From positions 1,250,001-1,314,000 of the forward strand of contig NZ_CP034015.1 in assembly GCF_003855395.1 (NCBI RefSeq): DNA of 64,000 bases, read 5' to 3'. A program made the position numbers and the translations under genes. Origin of the DNA: Shewanella livingstonensis. Its GTDB lineage: Bacteria; Pseudomonadota; Gammaproteobacteria; Enterobacterales; Shewanellaceae. Positions 44,301 through 51,636 of the stretch are shown here, in pieces; the first letter of the stretch is position 1, and every line of letters begins with the position of its first letter. The notes beneath the pieces are model-generated. The model saw only the letters and a list, made by a program, of their open reading frames with translations, was not told the origin of the DNA and ran no database searches.

Positions 44301-45579
44301 AGGCTTCCTCAAAGGTTTCTCCGGTCGCTTTGGGAGAGCGGCGACCCGATCCATCGGGCTCGCCGAGTGCCATTTTCGCAAAGGTGACTGATTTAACTCG
44401 GCCTTGGCTATCACTGTGGTTTTCGATAGGATTAGTAAGAAAATGAAACTTAACCCCTTCTTCTTCGGCTTCAAGTATTTCATAGGGTTCTGCTGGCATT
44501 TCATCACGGCTACGGCGATAGATTAAGGTGACATCGGCGCCATCGCGTACAGCCGTTCGGGCGCAATCAATCGCAGTATTACCGCCACCAATCACGGCTA
44601 CTTTTTTGCCTGTAATGAGTTTTTTGTCGGTGCAATAATCACGTAAATAATCCACACCTAAATAACAACCGATTAAATCACTGCCAGGGTAATTCATTGG
44701 CACGGCTTTTTGTGCGCCAATGGCGAGGCAAACCGCATCATAATTAGCGACTAAATCGTGAAGATTGATATCGCGACCTAGTTCACATCCAGTTTTAATC
44801 TTTAGTCCGTTACGGGTGAGCAGTTCAATTTCTTTATCTAGAATATCTTTGGGTAAGCGGTACTCTGGAATACCATAACGTAACCAGCCTCCTGCCTTTT
44901 CAGCCGATTCCATGATGGTGACATCGTGGCCATTATTAGACAAATAATAACCGGCGGTGAGTCCTGCTGGGCCACTGCCGATAATGGCAATGCGCTTGTT
45001 GGTGGCTGGTGCCTTTGGCGGAACATAAGACTCTGCATCGTCTAAATCTAGGTCAGCAGCATGACGTTTTAATTGGCGAATCGCCACAGGTTCATCTACC
45101 AGTGCGCGGCGACATTGGGCTTCACAAAAAGCCGGGCAAACACGGCCTATAGACAAGGGCAAAGGTAAGGTTTGTTTGATAACTTTGACGGCTTCTTTAT
45201 GATCACCTCTAGCGATATGATACAGGTACGATTGCACGTCAACGCCGGCAGGACAAGCGGTTTGGCAAGGTGCTTCACAATCAGCAAAGTGATCACTTAG
45301 AATATCTTTGAGTGCTTGTTGACGAAGATGGCTTAAGTGGCTTGATTGGGTAATGACCTCTAAGCCCGTTTCAAGCGGTGTTTCACAGGCGCGAACACAG
45401 CGTAAACTGCCATCATTATTTTTGATTTGTACTTGGCATAAGTTACAGTGCTGCTTGGCCTGGTTGTGGGAAAAGTCACACAAGCTGGGAATATTAATAC
45501 CGGCGTTAGAGGCCGCTTTTAACAAGTTGTCTGCTTGGGGAAGCGCTAGCGATATGCCGTCGATAGTGATATCAATCAT
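41377..45579 (-). CDS. Fusion of GltD-like FAD oxidoreductase, ferredoxin domains and formate dehydrogenase
   Basis: 1400-aa cytosolic redox fusion. Order: 2Fe-2S domain (Cys34, 45, 48, 62); a CxxxCxxxC segment and GltD-type FAD/NAD(P)H module (GSGPAGLTAGY near 201, GGGNTAIDCA near 331); two 4Fe-4S motifs (CISCGACVEAC near 634, CVQCGNCVQVCP near 689); a further 4Fe-4S cluster of the molybdopterin subunit (Cys725, 728, 732, 762); the molybdenum domain with HCARLCHSS, where Cys853 sits at the selenocysteine/cysteine position of FdhF; and a dinucleotide-binding C-terminus. It would oxidise formate (or reduce CO2) with electrons passing to or from NAD(P)H. Start ATG has AAGG upstream. Single gene, no separate beta/gamma subunits. 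Confidence 0.92.
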   Translation of the reverse strand: MIDITIDGISLALPQADNLLKAASNAGINIPSLCDFSHNQAKQHCNLCQVQIKNNDGSLRCVRACETPLETGLEVITQSSHLSHLRQQALKDILSDHFADCEAPCQTACPAGVDVQSYLYHIARGDHKEAVKVIKQTLPLPLSIGRVCPAFCEAQCRRALVDEPVAIRQLKRHAADLDLDDAESYVPPKAPATNKRIAIIGSGPAGLTAGYYLSNNGHDVTIMESAEKAGGWLRYGIPEYRLPKDILDKEIELLTRNGLKIKTGCELGRDINLHDLVANYDAVCLAIGAQKAVPMNYPGSDLIGCYLGVDYLRDYCTDKKLITGKKVAVIGGGNTAIDCARTAVRDGADVTLIYRRSRDEMPAEPYEILEAEEEGVKFHFLTNPIENHSDSQGRVKSVTFAKMALGEPDGSGRRSPKATGETFEEAFDTVIPAVSQQVDLAFLDQPENQIDTGQIALTRWHTFLGCEQTMSAGVEKLFVIGDSRTGPGTAVGAVADGRKAAEAIEGLLTEGLTCHLQQEDFNSRKADKTASLSAKQYPDLYPETVKRARLKMPELNQLNRVLNFAEVELGFVPDAAMKEAMRCLECACQANTDCKLRDYATEYKVDGKTLDQTQARKFKVDNSAPFITFDANRCISCGACVEACHLQSGHNVINFEANSYQALPDAATTGISRNAPRVGFTASMNDSDCVQCGNCVQVCPTGALVDARDKTQGTDRALTKTSTVCTYCGVGCRVELHVDQRKNHVMRVTGDTHSLVNEGMLCVKGRSGFDFLNSPKRLTTPLIRKNGQLQPATWSEAISYIAQQLQPIKDAAGPSKFAALSSAKCTNEENYLMQKFTRSIMGTNNIDHCARLCHSSSVAGLSDTLGGGAMTNDIPSIKDSDVIFIIGSDTTSAHPIIASHIKRAVSQHGARLIVADPKKTTIADSAHLYVSHKPGTDVMLLNAIMQQIIINNWQDMHYINSRIEDYELLKQEVMKPDYNLVNAALITGVNAEDIAAMAKMIGTANKTALYYAMGITQHTSGYDNVVSTSNLQLLCGNIGVTGGGLNPLRGQSNVQGACDMGALPNYYPGYQQVDNPLNNVKFAKAWGNATLNSEIGLAATEIMQAIVKGKLDALYVLGENPVLSDPDQAHVVAALSTIKFMVVQDIFLTETAQMAHVVLPATAFAEKEGHFTNTERRVQQLRVALTPPGDAIVDWKIIQMIANSLDANWHYHSTKDIWDEINHVTPQYQGLTWQRLEHKVDGLQWPCFDENHPGTPILHTETFLRGKGRMMPVSYRLPAEMPDSEYPLTLSTGRLLEQFHTGTMTRKTPELDIKGSPRVMISVFDAEQLGVNNGDMLKLSTRRGSIKIAAFVTKRAQVGVLFLPFHFAEAAANKLTINALDPIAKIPEYKVCAVKAEKSL

Positions 45580-45716
45580 GGTAAGACCTTTTAATTAGGT
45601 TGAGTCACTGGCTAGGTTTTGATGCCTTTAATAATGCGCCAAATGGGACTTTATTGGGCTATGACTGCGCAGGCAAAGTATGTCTATTAGGGTTGTGATG
45701 TTGGCTCTAGTATTAG

Positions 45717-45754
45717 TGTTACTCGCCTATTTGGGTGTCCAAAGGCGTAGTAAC
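45717..45754. promoter_or_regulatory. Imperfect inverted repeat upstream of fdh
   Basis: GTTACT-GCCT arm and AGGC-AGTAAC arm around a GGGTGTCC core, about 140 bases upstream of the fdh start. May be an operator or a hairpin; no regulator identified. Confidence 0.35.
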
Positions 45755-45985
45755 AGCCTCTTTCTATTTACCCAGTTTAATTTGAGCCGCGACTTACCGA
45801 TGTGACTCAGATCATTTTTGCTATTAATAAATGAGAAATATAAATTTAATGTTTAATAAACAATTGTTTGGATCTTTTTATTTTGTTGGTTGTAGCAATA
45901 AAATGAGAGGTTTTGTTCGGTTGTTCGTCATTATGAACAGTTAAACGTACGACTTGCGGAAGTATTGTTGATACTGCTAGAGGTG

Positions 45986-46024
45986 AATTAACAGGCGGAG
46001 CGACATTTGCTCAGCCTGTTAATT
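45986..46024. repeat. 11-bp perfect inverted repeat
   Basis: AATTAACAGGC (45986-45996) and GCCTGTTAATT (46014-46024) with a 17-base loop that itself holds AGC/GCT. No T tract of note on either side. Could be a weak terminator or a binding site. Confidence 0.5.
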
Positions 46025-46044
46025 GAAATTGTAATTGAAATTGT
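46021..46044. repeat. Tandem 12-mer AATTGAAATTGT
   Basis: Two exact copies of AATTGAAATTGT in direct repeat, overlapping the right arm of the preceding inverted repeat, about 50 bases from the end of the SIMPL gene. Confidence 0.6.
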
Positions 46045-46091
46045 TATTCTTGGTCGTTATTTCAAATATTATTGTCAGTTGTATTTAGATA

Positions 46092-46808
46092 TTATTTCAG
46101 TCTAAAAACCACTTCAACTCGGTCGCTAATCGCAACTTGTCCTTGTTGATAGGTTTGTGCTACATCTGCACTCACTTTCATCGTGGCGCGGTACATTTCT
46201 GGCTGATTGGCTTGTTGCGGAAAGTACCTTACTTGCCATACCCCAGCAATTTGTTCACCAAAGCCTTTTGCGAGTGATTGTGCTTTTTGTTTGGCATCGT
46301 TAATGGCTGCTTGGCGAGCCTGGGCAATAATATCGGCTTCTTGGCTCGATTTAAGTTCAATATTGTTAACGTTATTAATCCCTTCAACCAAAGCGCTGTC
46401 GAGTAATTCATTTAAACTGTTAAGGTCGATTACGGTAATGGTCATTTGACGACTAGCGTTATAGCCCGTGAGTTTACGCGGTTCATTTTGCACATACATG
46501 TACTGCGGATTGAGTTGTAAGTTAGCACTTTGAATGTGCTTTTTGTCGATACCCGCTTTGAGTAATCGCTGCATAAATTGGCTAACCGCTTCGTCGGCTT
46601 TATCTTTTGCCGCTTTGGCGCTATCGGCTTCTACTGATACTTGAACATTGATGATAGCCATGTCTGCAGCCGCTTCAATGGTACTGGTTCCCACGGTTTC
46701 AATATGAGCGAAGCTTAACTCTGCCGCTTGCACTGTCGATAAACTGCTGGTGGCGGTTAAGGTAAATAAAGCGCCTGAGATAATGCGAGTAAGTAATGTT
46801 TTATTCAT
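46092..46808 (-). CDS. SIMPL (DUF541) periplasmic protein
   Basis: 238-aa exported protein of the SIMPL/YggE family, linked in E. coli to oxidative stress defence. Signal peptide about residues 1-28 (MNKTLLTRIISGALFTLTA, cleavage near VQAA). The domain begins with HIETVGTSTIEAAADMAIINV and contains YNASRQMTITVIDLNSL and DAKQKAQSLAKGFG. Function at the molecular level is not known. Stands alone, between the fdh spacer and a LysR gene on the same strand. Confidence 0.9.
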   Translation of the reverse strand: MNKTLLTRIISGALFTLTATSSLSTVQAAELSFAHIETVGTSTIEAAADMAIINVQVSVEADSAKAAKDKADEAVSQFMQRLLKAGIDKKHIQSANLQLNPQYMYVQNEPRKLTGYNASRQMTITVIDLNSLNELLDSALVEGINNVNNIELKSSQEADIIAQARQAAINDAKQKAQSLAKGFGEQIAGVWQVRYFPQQANQPEMYRATMKVSADVAQTYQQGQVAISDRVEVVFRLK

Positions 46809-46937
46809 GATGACTCCGCTAATGGTTAGCTTAATTGCTGTCTTTAACCGCGCTTAATACTGTGTTAACACAGGTTAAAATGGGTCTGTTATCAGTGTAA
46901 ACGGTGCTAAATTAAAAAAGGGTTTTATTGTTTATTT

Positions 46938-47864
46938 TTATTGTTTATTTTTATTTTGAGTGAAAAGTTGTGCTGAAATAGTAAGTAATTTATCTCTTAT
47001 CCATTGGTTTACCGGATCTTCTTGGGCTTGTTGATGCCAATACATGTGCACGGCTAAATCGGGCACTTCAAAGGGCAACGGTGACACTACAATAGGCATA
47101 GATTGTTGCAGTAACATGGCGTAGCTATTGGGCATGGTCATTATCATGTCTGACTGGCTGACAACATTGATGGCGGCAAAGTAGTGTTCACAACGCAAGG
47201 CGATATTACGAGCGATGCCTTGGGTTGCTAAAGCCATGTCGACGGTATCGATGGCAAAGTCTTTTAGGCTGACTAACGCATGTGATGCTTTGGCATAATT
47301 TTCCAGCGTAAGCTGTTGCAATATTGGGTGATCTTTACGGCAAATAAGCGAAAAGGCTTCGTGGCAAATTAAGCTACTGCGTATATCTTTATGGGTTGGC
47401 ATCAGCACATCAATGACAATATCTAGGTTTTGCTGCGCTAATGCGGGTTCGAGTTCTGTACGCTTAATTTGACGGCTGTTTACCGTGAGATTAGGGGTGT
47501 TTTTAAGTAAGTCTGGCACCAATATCGGGAAAAACATCGACTCTAAAATATCTCTTAAGCCCAGTTTTATTTCCCTTTTGTGTTGTTGAATATCAAATGG
47601 GGCAGGGTTTGATATGCTGTTATTGAGCAAATTCATTGCTTGTTGCACATCAGGAATGATTTTTTGGCACAAGGCCGTTGGCACCATTTTACGGCCATGA
47701 CGCACAAATAATGGGTCGTTAAATTTATCGCGTAATCGTGCTATAGCATGGCTTACCGCTGGTTGAGTTAAGTGCAGTTTAGTTGCGGCGGCAGTAATAC
47801 TTCCTTGCTGATAAACGGTGGTCATGACCAAGAATAAATTCAAATCAATCTTACTATGCAGCAT
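46938..47864 (-). CDS. LysR-family regulator divergent from class II aldolase
   Basis: 308-aa LysR-type regulator with N-terminal winged helix (LNLFLVMTTVYQQGSITAA, HLTQPAVSHAIARLR) and effector domain. Only 91 bases separate it from the divergent aldolase gene, so it likely regulates it and itself; an inverted repeat GAGTTT...AAACTC lies between (47896-47938). Confidence 0.9.
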   Translation of the reverse strand: MLHSKIDLNLFLVMTTVYQQGSITAAATKLHLTQPAVSHAIARLRDKFNDPLFVRHGRKMVPTALCQKIIPDVQQAMNLLNNSISNPAPFDIQQHKREIKLGLRDILESMFFPILVPDLLKNTPNLTVNSRQIKRTELEPALAQQNLDIVIDVLMPTHKDIRSSLICHEAFSLICRKDHPILQQLTLENYAKASHALVSLKDFAIDTVDMALATQGIARNIALRCEHYFAAINVVSQSDMIMTMPNSYAMLLQQSMPIVVSPLPFEVPDLAVHMYWHQQAQEDPVNQWIRDKLLTISAQLFTQNKNKQ

Positions 47865-47895
47865 ATTAATAGTTATCTATGATTTAGTATCATTT

Positions 47896-47938
47896 GAGTT
47901 TATTTTAGGCTTGGTTAAATTAAAGTCAAACTAAACTC
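47896..47938. promoter_or_regulatory. Inverted repeat in LysR/aldolase divergent promoter
   Basis: GAGTTTATTTT (47896-47906) and AAACTAAACTC (47928-47938) match in 10 of 11 positions when inverted. They span the middle of the 91-bp divergent spacer, a likely binding region for the adjacent LysR protein. Confidence 0.5.
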
Positions 47939-47955
47939 ATAAAAGCAGACTCCAG

Positions 47956-48774
47956 ATGACCACTTCACATGACGAACAACAAGCCCAACAAATTAAAAAA
48001 ATGACTATAGGTACCGATAAATACCCTATGCCATTGCCACCTAAATTTGATAACAAACACCAGCAGCAACAATTCGAAAAACAGCGCTTAGCCGCTGCTT
48101 TTAGAGTATTCGCTCATTATCGATTTGATGAAGGCTTGGCTGGCCACATTACCTTGCGTGATTGTATTGACCCAGAATCGTTTTGGGTTAACCCATTGGC
48201 GGTGCATTTCTCCAAGGTTAAGGCATCAGATTTAGTGCGTGTTGACCATAAAGGCAATATTTTAGAGGGTAAACATGCGATTAATAATGCCGCGTTTGCG
48301 ATTCACTCGCGTATTCATCATGCTCGCCCAGATGTGAATGCTGTGGCCCATGCCCATACTACCTATGGTCGTGCCTTTTCAGCATTAGGACAGTTGCTTA
48401 AACCCATCTCACAAGACGCCTGTATGTTTTATGAAAACCACGGTGTATTTAGCACCTTTACTGGCGTAGTCGCTGACTTGTCGGAAGGCGATATGATCGC
48501 AGAGGCGCTGCAAGGCCATGCTGCGGTTATTTTACAAAATCATGGTTTATTAACCGTAGGTAAGTCGGTTGATGCCGCTACCGCTAATTTTGTGATGTTA
48601 GACAGTTGTTGCCATAGTCAATTGCTGGCGCAGGCAGCTGGTGACGTTAAATTGATTGGTCATGAAATTGCCACCAAAACCCGCCAAATGAATGGGTCTG
48701 ACTTGGTGACTTGGGGGAATTTTCAGCCTATGTATCAAGTGGTACACGCCCAAGATAATAGCTTTTTAGACTAG
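47956..48774 (+). CDS. Class II aldolase/adducin family protein
   Basis: 272-aa class II aldolase/adducin fold protein. The metal site is represented by VAHAHTTYGRAFS (HxH) and LQNHGLLTVGKS (NHG). Such proteins are aldolases, epimerases or decarboxylases using Zn2+ or other divalent ions on sugar phosphates and related acids. The N-terminal 40 residues (Gln-rich) precede the domain. Regulated probably by the divergent LysR gene. Substrate unknown. Confidence 0.88.
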   Translation: MTTSHDEQQAQQIKKMTIGTDKYPMPLPPKFDNKHQQQQFEKQRLAAAFRVFAHYRFDEGLAGHITLRDCIDPESFWVNPLAVHFSKVKASDLVRVDHKGNILEGKHAINNAAFAIHSRIHHARPDVNAVAHAHTTYGRAFSALGQLLKPISQDACMFYENHGVFSTFTGVVADLSEGDMIAEALQGHAAVILQNHGLLTVGKSVDAATANFVMLDSCCHSQLLAQAAGDVKLIGHEIATKTRQMNGSDLVTWGNFQPMYQVVHAQDNSFLD

Positions 48775-48806
48775 TTGTCATCAGTTTGATTTTTAACCAC
48801 ACTCGC

Positions 48807-48890
48807 TAGCTTAGTTTGGCTTAGTTTGGCTTAGTTAGCCTAGCTTAACTTGGTTTAATCTAGTTTAATTTAGGCTAGCTCAGCTCAGCG
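48807..48890 (+). repeat. Degenerate tandem repeat of TTAGTTTGGC type
   Basis: Three clean copies of a 10-mer (CTTAGTTTGG) followed by decaying variants (TTAGCCTAGC, TTAACTTGG, TTTAATCTAG). It fills the spacer between the aldolase and the BASS gene. Low-complexity, slippage-prone sequence; no coding. Confidence 0.7.
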
Positions 48891-48907
48891 AGTCAGGATG
48901 CATCTCT

Positions 48908-49816
48908 ATGACAGGTTCGATTATTACTGAAGTACTGCTGCCGTTGGCGCTTGCCTTTATCATGTTTGGTATGGGCTTGAGTCTAACTCGGTTCGATTTT
49001 TTACGACTTTGGCAGACTCCTGCGCCTATTGTGGCGGGTTTTGTCGGGCAAATTATTGCACTGCCGTTACTGGCTTTTGGCATTTGTGTCGCAATGGATC
49101 TTTCTACGCCGATGGCTGTTGGTTTGATGATTTTGGCAGCGTGCCCTGGCGGTACAACCTCAAATGTAGTGAGCCATTTAGCCAAAGCGAATTTGGCCTT
49201 GTCAGTTAGCTTAACGGCCATAAGCAGCATAGTGTGCGTGTTAACGGCGCCATTTGTGATTCAGTTTTCGCTGAGTCACTTTGCAAATAGTGCTAACGGT
49301 GCCCCCATTGATGTGTCACTAAGCAGTATTTCATTGGGATTGCTGGTCATCACATTATTACCGATAGTATTTGGCATGCTTGCGCGCAGTTACTTTCGTG
49401 ATTGGGCGATAAAAGTTGAGGTGTACTTTAGGCGCTTTGCGTTAGTATTTTTGCTACTGATGATCATCGGAGTGGTGATCAAAGAGCATGCAATTATTGT
49501 AGAGGCCTTTAACGAGGTGTTTATCGCGTGTTTGCTGCTTAACTTTGGCGCCATGTTTATTGGCGTAATAAGCGCTAAATTACTCGCGCTCAGTCATAAA
49601 GATACCTTAACGTTGGCGATAGAGATTGGTTTGCAAAATTCTACAATGGCAATGTTAATTTGCATTAGTTTGCTGCAAGCTCCTAGCTATGCTGTGGTCG
49701 CAGGGGTTTACAGTTTAACCATGTATGCTGGCGCCGGATTACTGATTGCTTATGCCAGTTACATTCGCTCGGATAAACATACAGCCGTTCAAGCTCAAAC
49801 TCGCGACTCACGTTAA
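48908..49816 (+). CDS. Bile acid:sodium symporter (BASS) family transporter
   Basis: 302-aa polytopic membrane protein of the BASS/SBF family (about 9-10 helices), which couples Na+ to uptake of organic anions. Landmarks: FGMGLSLTRFDF near residue 19, AACPGGTTSNVVSHLAKAN near 77 and EIGLQNSTMAML near 240. AGGA lies nine bases before the ATG. It may be co-expressed with the aldolase gene, for which it could import a substrate; inference only. Confidence 0.92.
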   Translation: MTGSIITEVLLPLALAFIMFGMGLSLTRFDFLRLWQTPAPIVAGFVGQIIALPLLAFGICVAMDLSTPMAVGLMILAACPGGTTSNVVSHLAKANLALSVSLTAISSIVCVLTAPFVIQFSLSHFANSANGAPIDVSLSSISLGLLVITLLPIVFGMLARSYFRDWAIKVEVYFRRFALVFLLLMIIGVVIKEHAIIVEAFNEVFIACLLLNFGAMFIGVISAKLLALSHKDTLTLAIEIGLQNSTMAMLICISLLQAPSYAVVAGVYSLTMYAGAGLLIAYASYIRSDKHTAVQAQTRDSR

Positions 49817-49826
49817 CCGCTGAGGT

Positions 49827-50849
49827 TTATATTTTAGATGTTTTTTGCTGCTGGCGATATTCACTTGGGGTGGTACCTTGCCAGCGTTTAAATGCCCGCC
49901 GAAAATTAGCCACATCAACATAGCCCAATTGATAAGCTAACTGCTTAATACTGCCACTGGTTTGTGACAAGTATTGCTTTGAAATATGGTGGTTTACCGA
50001 CGCGATAATTTGCTTATAGCTACTTTGTTGTTGGCTTAAATGGCGATGAACAGTACGGGGCGTCATGTGAAAATGCGCCGCTGTGTCACTTAAGCTTGGT
50101 AATGGTATTGGGCTTTGGAGTAAATATTGATACACCTTATCACTTAAACTTTGTTGGCCGTTAAGTTGCTCAAGTTCGTTAATACACCATTGTTTGGCTT
50201 GCATAAACGAACTCGGGTCGGCCATATCAAGAGGTTGCGTCATTGATGCTTGAGTTAATATTAACTGGGTGTTGGCTTGATTAAAATGCACCGGCACTTT
50301 AAATAATTCCGCGTATTGCTGCCAATAAGTGGGCGCTGAAAAGTTGAGGTTAACTTGGCATAACGGCGTCGATTGCGGCGTGAGTTGCGGCATGAGTTGT
50401 TGTAGCAATTTGGCAATCGTCACCAGCAATGCATCCATATAGGGTTGCCGTATTATTCCCAGCGGGTGTATTTCTTCAAGGGTTACAACCGTAGTGTTGG
50501 CCGTTTCGTGGGTATTAATCTTTACCAGTGGCGTGCGGGTGTTAATAAACTGCTTCAATGTATCAATAGCTTGTTTAAGTGTACTGCTGTTAAGCATGGC
50601 GAAACCCATCATGCCATGAGTGTTAATGCCTATACGATTGCCGACATGCAAGCCGAGTTCTGGTCTGGCGCAAAGATGAATGGCAGAGTTTATGAGGCGT
50701 TGATAATCATCAAAGCTCACTTGATAGTGTGGATCTTGTAATTGCTCAAGTGTGATGCCGTTATGCACCAACCAAATGTTAACATCACAGCCCCACAGGC
50801 GCAGTTGTTGATAAACTTGGTTTAAATAAAAAATCGGCAGTGGCTGCAT
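49827..50849 (-). CDS. AraC-family regulator beside ferredoxin/AlkB genes
   Basis: 340-aa AraC/XylS-type activator: N-terminal Arabinose_bd-like effector domain and a C-terminal double HTH (TPRTVHRHLSQQQSSYKQII, then IKQLAYQLGYVDVANFRRAF). The start at ATG 50847-50849 has AAGGA four bases upstream. Longer starts at 50873 and 50879 run into a TIR element and are unlikely. Divergent from ferredoxin and alkB, which it may activate in response to an alkyl or aromatic substrate. Its natural promoter seems to have been split by the 291-bp element. Confidence 0.88.
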   Translation of the reverse strand: MQPLPIFYLNQVYQQLRLWGCDVNIWLVHNGITLEQLQDPHYQVSFDDYQRLINSAIHLCARPELGLHVGNRIGINTHGMMGFAMLNSSTLKQAIDTLKQFINTRTPLVKINTHETANTTVVTLEEIHPLGIIRQPYMDALLVTIAKLLQQLMPQLTPQSTPLCQVNLNFSAPTYWQQYAELFKVPVHFNQANTQLILTQASMTQPLDMADPSSFMQAKQWCINELEQLNGQQSLSDKVYQYLLQSPIPLPSLSDTAAHFHMTPRTVHRHLSQQQSSYKQIIASVNHHISKQYLSQTSGSIKQLAYQLGYVDVANFRRAFKRWQGTTPSEYRQQQKTSKI

Positions 50850-50871
50850 AGCATCCTTATCAATCGCTTTC

Positions 50872-51162
50872 ATACCCAATCAACTTGAAGAGACGTGTTT
50901 CAGAGCTTCACCGTGTTTTCAATACTAGGCGCGTTAATGCGGTAATGTAGGTACCTTATAAATTAACGTAACAACGCTCTTGATTTAATAATCAGGGAAG
51001 CACGGTGAAACTCCCAAAGGGCAAGTTTTACACGCGTTTATGCTGCGGCTTTTGTTAATTTAGCTGATTTGGGAAAGGGGACACCATTACCCGCAATCAA
51101 TGCCTTGTCTAAACGCGTGTAAATTCTTGCTGAAATCGAGCATCTTCAGGTTGTTTGGGTAT
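50872..51162. mobile_element. 291-bp MITE-like element in the AraC/ferredoxin promoter region
   Basis: Imperfect 20-bp terminal inverted repeats: ATACCCAATCAACTTGAAGA (50872-50891) and TCTTCAGGTTGTTTGGGTAT (51143-51162), 17 of 20 matching. Inside, TTTACACGCGTTTA (51027-51040) recurs inverted at 51110-51123 and CTTCACCGTG (near 50908) inverted at 51001 on. No transposase is encoded. It sits about 20 bases upstream of the AraC ribosome site. Confidence 0.8.
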
Positions 51163-51296
51163 ATATCAATCCTATTCATCAGTTGTAACGGATTTGTCGG
51201 TGCTTGTCTATTAATGACCCCTTTATGTCTATTTATCCCTCTTTTCTATTTTGTCTGCTGACGTAAAGTGACCCTTTAACCTTTAAAGGATTACTT
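51163..51296 (+). promoter_or_regulatory. Spacer carrying the ferredoxin-alkB promoter
   Basis: 134 bases between the TIR element and the ferredoxin start. It must hold the native promoter and any AraC site; no consensus boxes stand out. AAAGGA lies six bases before the ATG at 51297. Confidence 0.35.
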
Positions 51297-51626
51297 ATGT
51301 TGTCGATGTTTTCCGCCAAAGCTGTGAGCTTAACCATTAATGACACCCTTGTGGTTGAGCAAGCCAGCGTAAAACAAACCGTTTTAGCTTCGGCACTGGC
51401 AGCCGATATTGTTTTTCCCCATTATTGCCAGGTAGGCAGTTGTGGCGCTTGTCGGTGCCAGTTAGTGTCTGGTGAGGTTAAGCAGTTAACCGACAGTGCT
51501 TATGTATTGTCAGCTAAGGCCATAGCTCAAGGCATGATTTTGGCCTGTCAAAGCGTACCTAAATCTGCGATTAATATTAAGGTTAATCTGCGTCAACGCC
51601 AGTTGGCCGATGAGCCGCAAGAGTGA
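51297..51626 (+). CDS. 2Fe-2S ferredoxin of an AlkB-type hydroxylase
   Basis: 109-aa plant-type [2Fe-2S] ferredoxin with the cluster motif CQVGSCGACRC and a distant fourth Cys in ILACQSVP. It resembles the ferredoxin domain of reductases serving membrane monooxygenases. Ribosome site AAAGGA. It ends 10 bases before the alkB start, so it most likely gives electrons to that enzyme. No ferredoxin reductase is encoded nearby. Confidence 0.92.
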   Translation: MLSMFSAKAVSLTINDTLVVEQASVKQTVLASALAADIVFPHYCQVGSCGACRCQLVSGEVKQLTDSAYVLSAKAIAQGMILACQSVPKSAINIKVNLRQRQLADEPQE

Positions 51627-51636
51627 GGAGACAGTC

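Larger units (their letters stand above)
45580..46091. other. Spacer between fdh fusion and SIMPL gene
   Basis: About 510 bases with fdh's promoter side and the end of the SIMPL gene. It holds three structured stretches: an imperfect inverted repeat GTTACT...AGTAAC (45717-45754), a perfect 11-bp inverted repeat (45986-46024) and a tandem 12-mer (46021-46044), listed below. No gene. Confidence 0.5.

Noticed and set aside
48807..48890. Tandem TTAGTTTGGC repeats as a CRISPR array
   Set aside because: Unit is only about 10 bp, with no unique spacers and quickly decaying copies; it is simple-sequence repetition.
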